From Gymnorhina tibicen (lineage: Eukaryota > Chordata > Aves > Passeriformes > Artamidae), in the NCBI GenBank assembly GCA_013399875.1, contig VXAZ01000420.1, positions 603,616-667,615 on the forward strand: a stretch of 64,000 bases of DNA, given 5' to 3'. This document shows, piece after piece, positions 11,701 through 23,131 of the stretch. The translations under genes and the position numbers were made by a program. The notes under the pieces were generated by a model. It did no database searches and was not told the DNA's origin. It worked only from the letters and a program-made list of their open reading frames with translations. How positions within the stretch are numbered: the first letter of the stretch is position 1; every line of letters starts with the position of its first letter.

Positions 11701-13062
11701 AAGTTCATCAACAAAACAACCTATACCACTCATCCTCTGGCAGTTGTCTGTTCTGTCAGGAGGTTTGTCACTTTGTTGATTGATGCCAGGTGGACCAAAG
11801 GAAGGCTTTAAAAAAATCCCAGCATGTTTATCCATTGCCCCAGAATGACAGGGCAGATCAGCTCTCTTAAATCCTCTTCCCATGAAATGACCATGATGGG
11901 GTGACTGATGTAGAATCCCATCAGCTCTGAGCTGTTTTCATTGTCAAACTGCAGCAGAGAAGCAGTACATGGTCACTCTGCAAAGGTTTTTTACTGCTTA
12001 GCAGTTAAAAGTACAGTGTGGGTACTTTTGCCTGTGTGTGCTCACACATAAATGTGCTCAGCACGAGACTGTGAGCAATACTACACCAAGAGACTCCTTC
12101 GTGTGCACTTATGCTTCTTTTCTTCCACAAACTCTGTCTTCAACAGCAAACAGTCATGGTAAAATCTGTTTAAAATTACCCTTTTTAAAGTTTAGGTCCA
12201 GGTGGCTAAAGCTAGAGCAAAGGACTAGTATCAATACCAGACCCCTTAAACTTTTTTAGGGGGGATACTATCACTGTCTTACATGTGGGAAGATTAGCAC
12301 TGGCCAGTGAATTCTGTTGTGAGGCTTTTTGATAGTCTCTGTGAATTGAATCAATAGTTAATCAAAATTAGCAGAGACAAAAATTATCATCTCGAGCTGG
12401 CAGCCACAGCAGAAAGAAGAGAGTCTTGGGGTGTTTTGGCTCCTGACACTTCTGAGCAGACAAAGAATTGCATTGATACTGCTTCTGATGTAACTCTTTT
12501 GTTGAAGGAGACTCTGGTTGTTTGGGAAATTACTGAAACACCAGTCATGAGCACTAAATTCAACAATTCTAAAGGAATGCACAACATCATCTTAAATCTT
12601 ATTGGACTTTCTTTTTGCACATCACTCTCAGCAGCCCATGCTTTTTGGTAACTTCCAGAGTTGTTGAAGTTAATAGCAATGTATAGGAGATGCTTAGCGG
12701 AGTCGCAGAAAATTTTGCAAAACTTTTCACTTGAACTCTATAAATGAATTTCTTGGTCCAGACCACGTGTCTTAAGCTTCCACAGATTTAGATAATGACA
12801 AATTGCATAAGTCAGTTCCTTTTTCAATATTTGGTCTTAAAAATTTTAAAATAAGAAAGCTTACAGACTGATTTGATGAAAGGACATTTCAAAGCTGCAT
12901 TTGCAGTTATCTATCTAACAGTATTTTTCTAAATGAACATTTTTTTGTCAATCAAGCCTCAGCATCAAAACCATAATTCTTCTCTGGGTGGATTTAACTG
13001 ACATAAAGTTTTCAATTAACAAATGCCAAGTCTTCCTAATCTGATAGTTTTCCAGTTAATCC
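8707..13062. other. Noncoding sequence with a GC-rich patch at 9037-9440
   Basis: The 9037-9440 part is GC-rich with scattered CpG and supports several overlapping open frames (up to 148 codons, minus). They are rich in Cys, Pro, Ala and His and unrecognised, which is what a stop-poor GC-rich patch gives by chance. It is too CpG-poor to call an island. The remainder is A/T-rich. The frame at 11451-11783 and the paired frames at 9948-10200 match no family. Confidence 0.6.
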
Positions 13063-13098
13063 AAGTAAATCTAAATAGTAAAGTAAATCTAAATAGTG
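13063..13098. repeat. 18-bp tandem duplication
   Basis: AAGTAAATCTAAATAGTA at 13063-13080 is followed immediately by the same 18 bases with the last base changed (A to G) at 13081-13098. This is a simple local duplication by slippage, with near-identical copies implying a fairly recent origin. Confidence 0.9.
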
Positions 13099-16000
13099 AA
13101 TAAATCCGAGCATCTGCTCAAAAGTAACAGAAAAAGGGTTTAACCATCTTGGGTAAATTATTCATTGCAAATTATTTGCTTAGCTCAAGTTCACCATTTT
13201 TTGAGTGATACTTTGTGGAAATTCAGGTTGCTGAACTGGTCAGCTTACAACTAGGTGATAAAACTTCTGAGAGAAGACAAATCACATATTCGGGCAAGAT
13301 ACTATTCTTAGAATGATAAATGAAGTCATTTATCTGAGGAACCTTGTTCTTGACAAGATTTTGCTTGACCAAAAACTGCTTAAAAAATACATTAGTCTAG
13401 CAATACTTGCTGTTAAACTCGACATCCACACAGGGATCTTTAACAAGCCATTTGTGGCCCTTCATTACAAAATTTACTGCACAATACTTTATGTGCTTCC
13501 ATATCCTTCACATAAAGCACTGTACAGTAGTTTCAATAAAATTTGTGTGAAGTGCTTTACAAAACTCCATCTCAGCAATGGGATCCCATCACAAAGAACG
13601 AGTATCTCGGCGTTAGAACTTTTATTTGCAAGGATTTTCCCTGTAAATGACGAAATCATTATTCAGTTGAGAGACAACTCACTGTAAACAGTGCATTGCT
13701 TCTAGATGTATCACCTGTGATCAATAGCTTCCCTTTCTGCCTCAGCACTTGTTAATATTGTATATGGGTTTGATTAAATGTTTAAAAACATTTTTTAAGT
13801 GACAGAATTAAAAAGGATGGACTCATTACCAAAAACATTCAGCTTTTAATGCCAGGCTAGAAAATATTTACTGGTGCTATATCATCTTAGGATGTGATCT
13901 AATCACATCTAATAACTTATGTCAGACTGCCCTTCATTTGTATGTGGATAGGAGACACATGATCCAAGGGAACTCTTCATTTTCTGAAAGAGGTGGCACA
14001 GATGAGACCCCACTACACTCTTACTGATTCTCTTAATTCAGCATCAACTAGAATTTCCTTTTATTAGTTTTTAAAATTACTTTCTTTTGCTATTTTATTT
14101 TTTCAGTCTCCTTTGCTAGTCTGACATGTCCTAAAGTCCCAGATTTTCAACAGAAAACCTACCAATGCCATAAGCATGTGAAATTATACAGGCAGACCCA
14201 ATTCTTGGGTTGTCTGAGTGTTTGTGACAATCACAGGCACTTTTTCCAGCTTCATTTGGGAAATGCCCTTGTTGCTGGGTACCACAGGGCAGAGTCAAAG
14301 GTCGGTGTTGAAGACTAAAGTTTGCAATTTTGTGATCTGTGCCATTATTTCCTGAAAGGAGGTGTAAACTCTTTATTTGCTTTTCTTTCTCCATTTTTCT
14401 TCAGGATGCTCAGACAGTGTAACCCAAGCACACCTGTAAAAAGAACTTTTAAGGGGTCCGTGTTGCAGGACACAGAGCTTGGTAAGGCCTTTCACGTTTG
14501 GTAACAGCTCAAATCACACAATCATGAACTATATTTTCGACAAGAACTTTGTCTCTTCACTTAATGGGCTGCATGATGTTCACTTAAAAAGCAGATGTTT
14601 AACATCTCTTTTATCCTCAATTTTCAGAATATGGTCCCATGCTGTGAGTACACACAACTTCAATTTGACTTCACAAACCTGGATTAGTTTATCTTTGCAT
14701 TTGCTTTGGAGTGAAGTTGTTATATCCCTGTTTAGTGGAAAGGAAAAGGAGGAACACAGGGAATGAATTTAGAAGTTTCTGATCCTAAGGCCCTGGTTTG
14801 TTTGGTGTGCACAGTATTAAGTGACATATCCCACCTCTGAAGCTCATCCCTGTGGATTGCAGCTCCAGCTGTGATGGGTCAGTGATTTGGCTGCCATCTA
14901 GCATCCATGGTTAAGGAAACGGCTTTAAGGACCTTGCCCAGTCCTATTAGAATTGTTGATGTAGAAGCAGAGACAGAAGCAGTTTTCTAAGGCAGCACTC
15001 AGAGATATTTGCCATGAAACTATTTTTTTTTCTGCTTTTTGGAGGCCTCTGGGTTTATTAGTAAATGCCTTCCCAGTTTGATTGTAAGCAAGACTAGACC
15101 ATACTTTATTCATTTTGGCAAATCAGTTAAATGACTTTTCCATCACACAGCTCCTTATTTGATTTAACAATTAATCATATCAATGTGGAAATTGCACATC
15201 AAAATGTTATTGCTGAAGCTGGCAAAAAAGCTCAGCTTGGCTTTGCCTCGGAGGCTGGCATTTTAAAGAGAACAGACTCCTTTTACCATGCCAGCTTGAA
15301 CTAACCCAATGCCACTGCCAGAGGCAAACAGCTACTACATACTATTCTTTACTCTAGCCTTTCCTGTGGACATCTGCTTTTCCATCATGGTTTGTCCCAG
15401 TTGTCCTTGCTTTACCTCCTATCTGGAAAAAACCAAAACTAACCTAAACTGGAAAATTCCCACTGCATCCTTGTCCCAGTCTGTATATTTTTTCCATGTC
15501 CATTTGCCGATTTTTTTGTTTATTCAACATTTCAGATTGAAGGCTCCTTTTAATCTGCTGAACCAGTGCCAGGAAGCAAAGTCAGCAGAGTGTCAGGACA
15601 GACAAGTTCTCAGCTCTAGTGACTGTCTCCTTCTCTGGTATTGCCATTTCCAGGAATGCCCAGTTTCATTTTTCTAGGCCTGGGCTGAAGGGAGTTGGCT
15701 GCCCTTTGAGGATGCTGCCTGTAACCTGCAGCATTTCTGTGTGCAAAGAAAGTGAAACAAAGGAAGAATCTGAGGAGATTTAGTGGTCACACTGTAGTGG
15801 TGTGACTCCTCAAACCTAAAGCTTGGCCAAATTGCAGATGTTTCTTTAAAAGGGGAGCAGAAGGCATTTTTTCAACTCACAGCCCATGTTGTCTACCAAA
15901 TACGAAAAACTGCAATGATTGGTGTTTTCCCGTTTCACCCCTTTCATCATCCTCCTCCTTTCTCTCAGCAAACTCAGCATTAATTTCTTCCTGGCTTTCT

Positions 16001-18716
16001 GAGTGCTCCCAGCAAGAGCAGCCAAGCTAAAATGAAATGATCAAGCCAAAAGTAAGGGCAGGTGCCTGTGTGTCAGTAGGGGCTCTCATCCCGCCTGCCC
16101 TGTGCAAGGTCAGACCCTCTCAGCTTCATCCATTTAGGGCACTGTAGAGACATGCAGGTACTTTGCTATTTCCCAGATCATTGTTATTCTCAGCCCACAT
16201 GATTCACCCTCTGAATGTTGAAATGCTTATTTTCAATAATGAATATTTCAGCTACTGAGATAAACAGTTCTCGTTTTACAGAATTATATATAGAGCTTGA
16301 TTGCACACATTTCACTTCCAGATGCTTGCCCAGTGCAAGGATAGCTGAACTTTACAGACCCGAAGCCACGAATCGGGCCCTGAAAGTCAGGAGACTGCCT
16401 TTAAAATAAGAGAATCTCAAAGAATAATCAGTGTTGGCAGTATTAATTTTCTGCCTGGTTTCTAAGCCCTTGGGGATTCTATTTTTCCTTTGCAAATCCA
16501 CAAGGACAGAAACTTTCTCATTTTTTAACGAAAGACGAGATGGGGTAAGCACAGGGTAAAAAGCGAAGAGACCATGAGAGTTGACAAGACTGACAATGGC
16601 AGGCATGCTCTGCAAATACAGTGAGAGATGAGACTTGATCCCAGTCTTTGTGGCTTGCGCAATGCCTTGAGAATTCATGCTGGTCTCTGTTGAGCACAAT
16701 TCTGCATCAGAAACCATCTGCAAATACAAGTGTTGAAAATGTCTTAGGAAGTCTTGGTATGCAACAGAAGTATTTCTATAAACTAGCATAATTTTGAAGA
16801 TTTTGTTTTCTCTTTCTACTGCAGGCAATGCTTAGAGGTAGAAGGGAAAGGCAAATGTCTGGCAGAGACCCTTGTTCTGTTCTCTACTTTTATATTTCTG
16901 GCTACAGAGAGATGCTTCTCTGTAATAGGACCTCCTGAGTTTCCCAATGTTGCTTTAAAGCCTGATGGGGAAAAGGGACAGTACAAAGGAGATGGAGGCT
17001 CCCCAGGCAGCTGTGTCTGCGCTGATCTGCACACGGAGCAGTGGCCATTCCTGTACTCCTGAGGGAACACTAGTCCTGCACTGCGAGAGCTACAGCGCTC
17101 AACCCCTTTTGTGAATGATGCATCCTTTCCCCCACACAAATATATCCTCTCACTTTCTTCTCTGGCCTCTCTTGTTCCTTAGCCCTCCATGTGTGTGTGG
17201 AGGAAGTGCTACAGGCCAGGAAAGCAGCTGGAATAGCACTAAAATCTCTTGTTCATGAGAAGCAATGTGTTCTCCATGGGGTTCTGGATACGAAAACACA
17301 TCTGGGGAAGGGAAAGGCGTGAGAGGGACAAAGAGAGGGTCTTATCATTTAGGGGAGAAGACTATCTGACAACCAAGGTATGGAAGAAAGGAAAGGAGTA
17401 GGGTTGGACACAGAAAATGGAAATATTCCAGCAGCAGGGGTGGTGAGGGTTGCTCTGTGTAGGAAGCAGGACTGCTGAAGCCTAATCACAGGTGTCACTC
17501 TACATGCTACTTGGAAGTTGGAGTTGCTGCCTGCAGAGTTTTCCTGTTCTTGGTGTCTCAGACAGTCTCATCAGCTCAGTACTGTTCCGTGTTGCTGTGC
17601 AATGGAAAAGCCCAAGCTGCCCCTTTGCTGAAAGGGATATAATCATTTGCCTGTTCCTTTACCCTCTGGAACCCTGCACCCTCTGGAAATTATCATTTAA
17701 AAATAACAATAAGCCTTTTTTTTTTTCTCCTTTATTGTACAAGCACTGCACAGATCTGTAAGACCCTTGAAGTGTTGCATAGGTCAGCCTATTCTTTATG
17801 CTCGGTGAAAGAGCAGCACTTCAATGTTACTCATTTTTATTGTACTCAAAGTGGTTCTATGCACTTGACATACATAAATGATTATGATCCCTCCCTGAGA
17901 AGCTGCTTGGACACTGTATGAAGTACGGGAAAGAAGCAGCATGCAAATGCCTAACTACTTGTGTTGCTTTGCTTTCTTTTAGGTTACTCTTTTTAGAAAC
18001 AGGATTGTACTAGAAGAGTGTGTTTAATAAATACTCTGGGCTGAGGCATCCTTAAATGTCCTTCCATTTATTTAGGTAAAAAAAAAAAGGGAAAGAAAAA
18101 AAAAAGCAGGTCTGCAGGGAAGCTGAGGGACTTGGATATGGAAGAGATCTGGCATGTCATTATGTCAAGGTTTCTAGTGTTACCTAGAACTTTTTTGCAG
18201 CTCAAGGGAAGAAACTTTCCAACTGGATAAATAATAACCTTGAAAAGGCACCAGACAAAACACGCAAAGTATAAGATACGAAAAGAGATCAGCAAAATAA
18301 CCCCTGGCTTACAAGTCCAAATGTGTAATGATAATATAAGCATTGTCAAAAGTCAAGCTCTGTTACACCTTGGAAAGGCTGAAAATGTATACACTAAAAA
18401 ATACAACCCCAAAGTCCTGAATGGGCTCAAGTCAGAGGGCTTGGCTGCAAGATTTGGCATCTGGGATAAAAACATGGTATCAAGTATTGGACTGCATCTC
18501 TTTTCTGTATGACACCAGGCAGATAAAGAATGGAAAATGTACCTGTGTTTAAAAGGCAGCAATAGAGACTTGGAGGGCATTTTAGTCCCATTCCTTTTCG
18601 TCTAAGTCTTTACACCTAATTTTTAAGGGAAGAATAATTCTTTAAAAATGCAGGCAAATGTAAAGAGAGAACTGATATGTGTTTGGTTTCACGACAAAGG
18701 AAATACTGGAGATACA
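13099..18716. other. Noncoding unique sequence
   Basis: The largest frames are 13313-13687 (plus, 124 codons), 15309-15677 (plus, 122) and 16352-16828 (minus, 158). None shows a recognisable domain, signal peptide followed by a mature domain, or supporting splice context. The 158-codon minus frame is the longest here but overlaps a shorter plus frame and has no repeats or motif. An A-rich run lies at 18077-18107. No transposon was recognised. Confidence 0.6.
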
Positions 18717-19002
18717 AGCCCTCTGAACTTCAGTAAAGCAATCAGAAGTCTGACAGATGAGGAAAAAAAATTAAGAAAGACTGTGAGGGAATTTGCGAAG
18801 GAAATTATAAGACAGGTGAAGAGTGATGACATCAGGTAATATTGAAGAGGAGGCTGGAGGAAGATTATTAATTAAGCTTCACTGGGAATATTATGAGATA
18901 AGGAGGACCTATGGATGCAATTTGGTCATGCAGCACTGCAAACTTGTTCATATTGAAGCCTTGGAAAATGCAAGACTAGATCCAGGTCTGTGTTTTCCAC
19001 AA
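18717..19002 (+). pseudogene. Decayed acyl-CoA dehydrogenase-like retrocopy (ACADSB-like)
   Basis: Two plus-strand frames align in order with the N-terminal region of mitochondrial acyl-CoA dehydrogenases. Frame A (from 18747) reads SLTDEEKKLRKTVREFAKEI, like the ACADSB segment with TDEE...VKKFAQEQI. Frame B, one base out of phase and open from 18823 to 19224, continues with NIEEEAGGRLLIK, YGCNL and LVHIEALENARLDPGLCF (18943-18996). These correspond in order and spacing to the family's DPEYGGTG and LVIEELAKVDASVAVFC segments. The residues before the EE helix and after 19002 are not clearly related, and the catalytic domain is absent. The glycine-rich YGGTG motif is degraded, a net frameshift separates the halves and no intron interrupts the match. 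A functional enzyme is therefore excluded. The protein comparison is by memory and eye. The alternative is chance similarity of charged helices. Confidence 0.4.
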
Positions 19003-19880
19003 AGATGGAAAATCCATGCAATTAGTATTAGCTCAGGAGAGATCTCATGTGAATCACTATGTAATTTTGGCCATCCTTGTTCCAGAGAGATGTTTTACTT
19101 TACTCTAAAAAATAAACAAGCTCAAGGAAGAGGTAGCAAGGTGATAATGAGAATGGGGACTGTCTGGAGAGAGGAGATTAAACAGCTTTTTGTCATTGTC
19201 TATAAATGTGCATTTGGTACATGAAAAAGGGAAGGGTGAAGCACTATTTAACTCAGAGACAGTTTGATAACTTAGAAGATAATTATTAACTCTTTAAAGT
19301 AACCTGAATTGGGAAGGGTCTCTTGGTCAAAAAAAGTGAAAATTTAAATTCTTCGTCGTTTGTTTACAGGGATTATATTATGTCACTGAAAAGATGGAGA
19401 ATGAACTTCATATTTCTGAAGGTCCCTACTTCTGCGCCCTTTCCCCACCCAGACCTCCACAACCTCTGCTGTGTCAGTGCTCTTAGAGGAACGTGGGAAG
19501 GAACGGTTTTTCATAAATTTGGTTGCGCAGTAACATATTGTTGTGGTTCATCAGAGAATAGAAGAAATTCCCCATTCCTGGAATGGCACACTTGGGTATT
19601 GGGCCCCTAATTATTTTTCAGTCCTCCAAGCAGTACCGGTGGACAATGGCAGTAAGTTTCTTCCCCTGTCTTCTGCTGAGGGTTGCACGGGACTTTATTT
19701 GGCATTTCAAAGCTCATCATAATTCTGGATATGTGCAATTACTTCCCCCTTTGGGAAGAAATACAGACATTCTGGGGTGAAAACAAAACCTAACCAGTGG
19801 CAATGAATACTGAGGGGTCCTTCAGAATCGGGAGTCCTCACACAAGTATACGCTGAAAATAATTAATTTATTACAAGCTG
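19003..19880. other. Noncoding sequence after the ACAD-like relic
   Basis: The open frame of the relic continues to 19224 but with no further family similarity. A splice-acceptor-like TCGTTTGTTTACAG ends at 19369 and is not paired with anything convincing. The frames at 19323-19780 match nothing recognised. Confidence 0.5.
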
Positions 19881-21480
19881 ATGAGCTAATTCAGGCTGTG
19901 ACCACCTTGTTTCCTTCTGGAGTGGGATGCCATTGCTTCCCGGGACCACCAGATGCCAGACTTTTACTGCAAAACCTCAGCCCTTTGACTGCACAATGGA
20001 AAGAAATGTTTTATGCACTTGCATTTTCCCGAATCTCTCCAGTTTTGTTTTCTGCAAAAGGCTTCTAAGCCTTTTGAGCGTCGCGATTCGTGCTTATTTC
20101 TAAGTGTGTACTGTAACTCGTTAAGATCATTTGCAAGCTAATGGTGGGAGGTTGCCGAGAAACAGCCTCTTTGTAAACTACTGGCTCCTCTGACAAGCCG
20201 GTGACTTGAATTTCTCACTTCAAAATCATAATAAAAACTGGGCAGTTAGGAAAAGCACGGCTGAAATGCACAAAAAGAATACTGTAACACTTGGTTGAGA
20301 GCAGCAGAAAAATGTTTGTATTCAATAGCTCAAAATCATTTGCATTTAACAACTTAAGTGTCTTAGATAGACAGCAAAATAATTACAGTCACTCTTATTT
20401 GCAGAAATGTTCTTAAGAAAAATGCTTATTCTCATGTTCTTTCTGTAATTCGAGCTGTAACTATTTCATAGTTTTTCTTTCTAATATACACGTATTTTAT
20501 CTAAATCTTACACTTTACAAATGTACCTACTTATATTTGATTAATTCTAAAATTCAGTTATTGCAAAATTATGCAATTATGTTTTTGCTATTAGAGTTAT
20601 TAACATTCTCATTCCTCTTGCAGAATGTATTATTTTAACAAATAGTGCACTGGTTTATAAAATTTAGAAATATTGAATTAATTTGTAATGAATTGACTAT
20701 TTAGTGCAGAATGAAAATATTGAACTGTGAATCATCCATATTGGGCCAAAGAGACAGCACATTGTGCCATAAACAAGAAGAAATATACACAAGCACAAAC
20801 ACAAATAAAAGAAACATAATTTTGGCTAAAAGAGCATAATGGAAATGCAGCAGTACAAATAAACAGGCACATTATTTTGTTACAAGCAGCAGAGATTTGT
20901 TTCAATTTGAAGTTGCTTTCAATTATTTTAAGGGAATATCAGATTGTAAAGTGTAGCATTATTGTAGATTCTTTTTCATTCCCTCATCCCAGTGTATATA
21001 AAGCACCTCTTGATCAATGTGAAGCCAATTATTAAAGCTTTCAAAAGCAAACCTTCCAGGGAAAAACCATATAAATGTATTGGAAATAAATAAATATATA
21101 TTCCCCTCTATATCCTCTCCCTATATAAAAGCAAAGAGTATGCAAATATCATAAGACATTAATAAAAAATTCTGACAGTTAAAGCAAAGGGTCTCATTAA
21201 TAATTAAAATACAAATTATGACAGAACACAATGCTTTATTCTATCATGAAATTATGTTGGTCTACAATTATGAAAACACTGGTTCTCAATTTTGCATTAT
21301 TTTGTGGAAATTAAAAAGAAAAAGGCAAAGCAATATTGTTTGGGTACTGTCAAAGAGAGCAAAGTGATATGAAATATTTACTGTAAAGGCTTCTCAAAAA
21401 GTGTATGCATTATTGACACATAATCAAATAAAAAATATTTCCATTTTCACAGCTCAACTACGATTATAACTTTGAATTCA
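19881..21480. promoter_or_regulatory. Candidate conserved noncoding enhancer cluster
   Basis: Stop-dense, repeat-poor A/T-rich sequence with a regulatory character. There is an exact octamer ATTTGCAT at 20338-20345, TAAT and TTAAT words throughout, ATTGTTTG and ACAAT SOX-like words, and retained CpGs in an otherwise CpG-poor context (GAGCGTCGCGATTCG around 20077-20090, including TCGCGA). Long tracts such as 20560-21200 are A/T-rich yet not simple repeats, a texture typical of deeply conserved enhancers near developmental genes. Open frames are absent. Target gene and tissue cannot be told from the sequence. Conservation is inferred, not measured. Confidence 0.4.
20055..20076. repeat. Inverted repeat, 10-bp arms, 2-nt spacer
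   Basis: CAAAAGGCTT at 20055-20064 and its exact reverse complement AAGCCTTTTG at 20067-20076 are separated by CT. The hairpin sits in the candidate enhancer, next to the CpG-containing GAGCGTCGCGATTCG segment. It could be a dimeric protein site or simply a chance palindrome. Confidence 0.9.
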
Positions 21481-22430
21481 ATTTCTCTCTTAGTGTGAAA
21501 ATGTTAAATACAAGAATATGTAGTGTATACCAGAGTAGTCCAGAGGCTTTTTTATCATTCTCTCTCAGTGTAGAATCAGGATTTATTTGAACTTGACTGA
21601 ATTGCCCATGGATAGCAGAAATCACTATTTGTTCTTGATTCAAGTAGAGTCTTTTTCTTGACATGAAAATGTCAAAAAGTTTCATAATGATAGTTTATGA
21701 TGTCATTATAATTCCTCTCCATTCTTTAAAAACAGAGCATTAAGTCATTCCATTACACTGCCTTACGCTTAATCTTTCCCTTTTTCTAAAAAAAAATTGA
21801 CATATTTATCATTGATTTTCCAGCAGATGTTGTACTGGATGCCCTTTTTTAAAAACTACCTCGGTTAATCTGACCTCTCTTAATGATTACTCACATATCC
21901 TTTAGTAAGCGAATAAAACTTTTCTTTCACAGATAGTAGGTACTTAATCCTCATTATTGAGAATATGCTGAAACCTTGAATACTTGTCAAAGATTCATTT
22001 TATAATCCTGAGGTTGGTTTGCCATCAGTGATTTACACAGGGGCTGTGCTTGCAATAATTGATTCATTCCATACTTAAAGTCTACTGCTGTCATTAAAAT
22101 GACAGTACAACACTTGCTGTTGCAATTTAGATTTACTTGAAAAAAGGGGCTTCATTCTCTCCTGGAAATAAGTGGTATTGAAACAGGATAAATCATTCTG
22201 TGTGTCAAAATAAAATGACAATGACTTGATTCTTATTCTCAAAATATTAATCCAGAAACACATTTAAAACATGAGCTAGCTTTTGGGAGGCTTGATGGAA
22301 GTTTAACCTGCAATTGCATGAACGATGTGCTCCTATCTTTTTTGTTACTCTGCCTTGGTTCAAAGAGCATTTTTTAAAGCACTTTAAAAATCTGCCTTTG
22401 AAAAGGAGTTTTAAGGTACAGCTCCTATAG
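21481..22430. other. A/T-rich noncoding sequence between candidate CNEs
   Basis: A/T-rich unique DNA with short frames only. Several TTAAT/ATTAA words occur and the texture resembles the blocks on both sides, so the CNE cluster may be continuous from 19.9 to 22.7 kb. No repeat was recognised. Confidence 0.5.
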
Positions 22431-22720
22431 TTACTCAGCATGTCAGATGCAATGCCCCTCGATGCTAAGCTTTTATAACACACCAGGCTGCAATTTTGGA
22501 CTGTCGGTGACGATGCTACAAATGAGACCGTGTGTACATTTACAGTGGCTCCAGACAAAACTGTTCAGGCTGCTTTCCCCCAGTATGCATTGTCTTCCCT
22601 GAGACCCAGAATCGAATGCAAAGCCTTTAGCCAATTCCTCACACTGACAATGTGACATGCAGCTTTCATTTTCTTGAGTGTGTTTGACGAGGGGATTAAC
22701 TAAGAGCTAAGGTACAGTAG
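22431..22720. promoter_or_regulatory. Candidate conserved noncoding element
   Basis: CpGs are kept at several sites (CCCCTCGATG, CTGTCGGTGACGATG, GAGACCGTG, AGAATCGAATG, TTTGACGAGG), in unique sequence with GACAATG, TGACATGCAG and GGGATTAACTAAG words. CpG retention outside an island, with no open frame running through, suggests constraint. The frames at 22247-22658 on minus are short and unrecognised. Function unknown. Confidence 0.3.
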
Positions 22721-22920
22721 AACCCTCTAAAGGACACAGTAGTGTATTCCCCTGTAGGTCCCAGTTTCATGAAGCTATTCAGGAAAGGATTCCTGGTGAA
22801 TGCACTAATTGTTACCCAGAAAACTACACTAGGTTAAGGTTTCTATTCAATAGGAAAAAAAAAATATTATAAATGAAAAAAAGGATTTTGTATGACTCTC
22901 CCGGTAATATCATGTCAACC

Positions 22921-22938
22921 TTAATGAAGCTTCATTAA
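22921..22938. repeat. 18-bp perfect palindrome with opposed TAAT sites
   Basis: TTAATGAAGCTTCATTAA is fully self-complementary with no spacer. Each arm carries a TAAT-type homeodomain core, so the site could bind a homeodomain dimer. There is a HindIII site at the centre. It lies just right of the candidate CNE at 22431-22720. Confidence 0.9.
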
Positions 22939-23110
22939 AGTTCTCAGATAAGTAAGAAAGATAATTGTCATTCATTAACATTGTGGTTCTACCCACAGCT
23001 GAAAAAAACATGCTGTAAAATGTTAATAAGAGGAAATATTCAAATACATATGACTGATATGGATGGAGACAGTGTGAAAGAATTAATTAAGCCACAAAAA
23101 AGTGCATCAT

Positions 23111-23131
23111 CGATAGTTTAGTAAACTATCG
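23111..23131. repeat. 21-bp palindrome, 10-bp arms around one base
   Basis: CGATAGTTTA at 23111-23120, a central G, then its exact reverse complement TAAACTATCG at 23122-23131. Flanks do not extend the symmetry. Both arms carry a CpG at their outer ends, which is notable in this CpG-poor neighbourhood. Confidence 0.9.

Noticed and set aside
16352..16828. 158-codon minus-strand open frame
   Set aside because: No family signature, repeat, signal peptide or supporting context. Length is within chance for 64 kb on six frames.
18836..19369. Intron between CAG|GTAATA and TTTACAG in the ACAD-like region
   Set aside because: The ACAD-like similarity continues straight through the proposed intron, so a spliced exon is less likely than an intronless relic.
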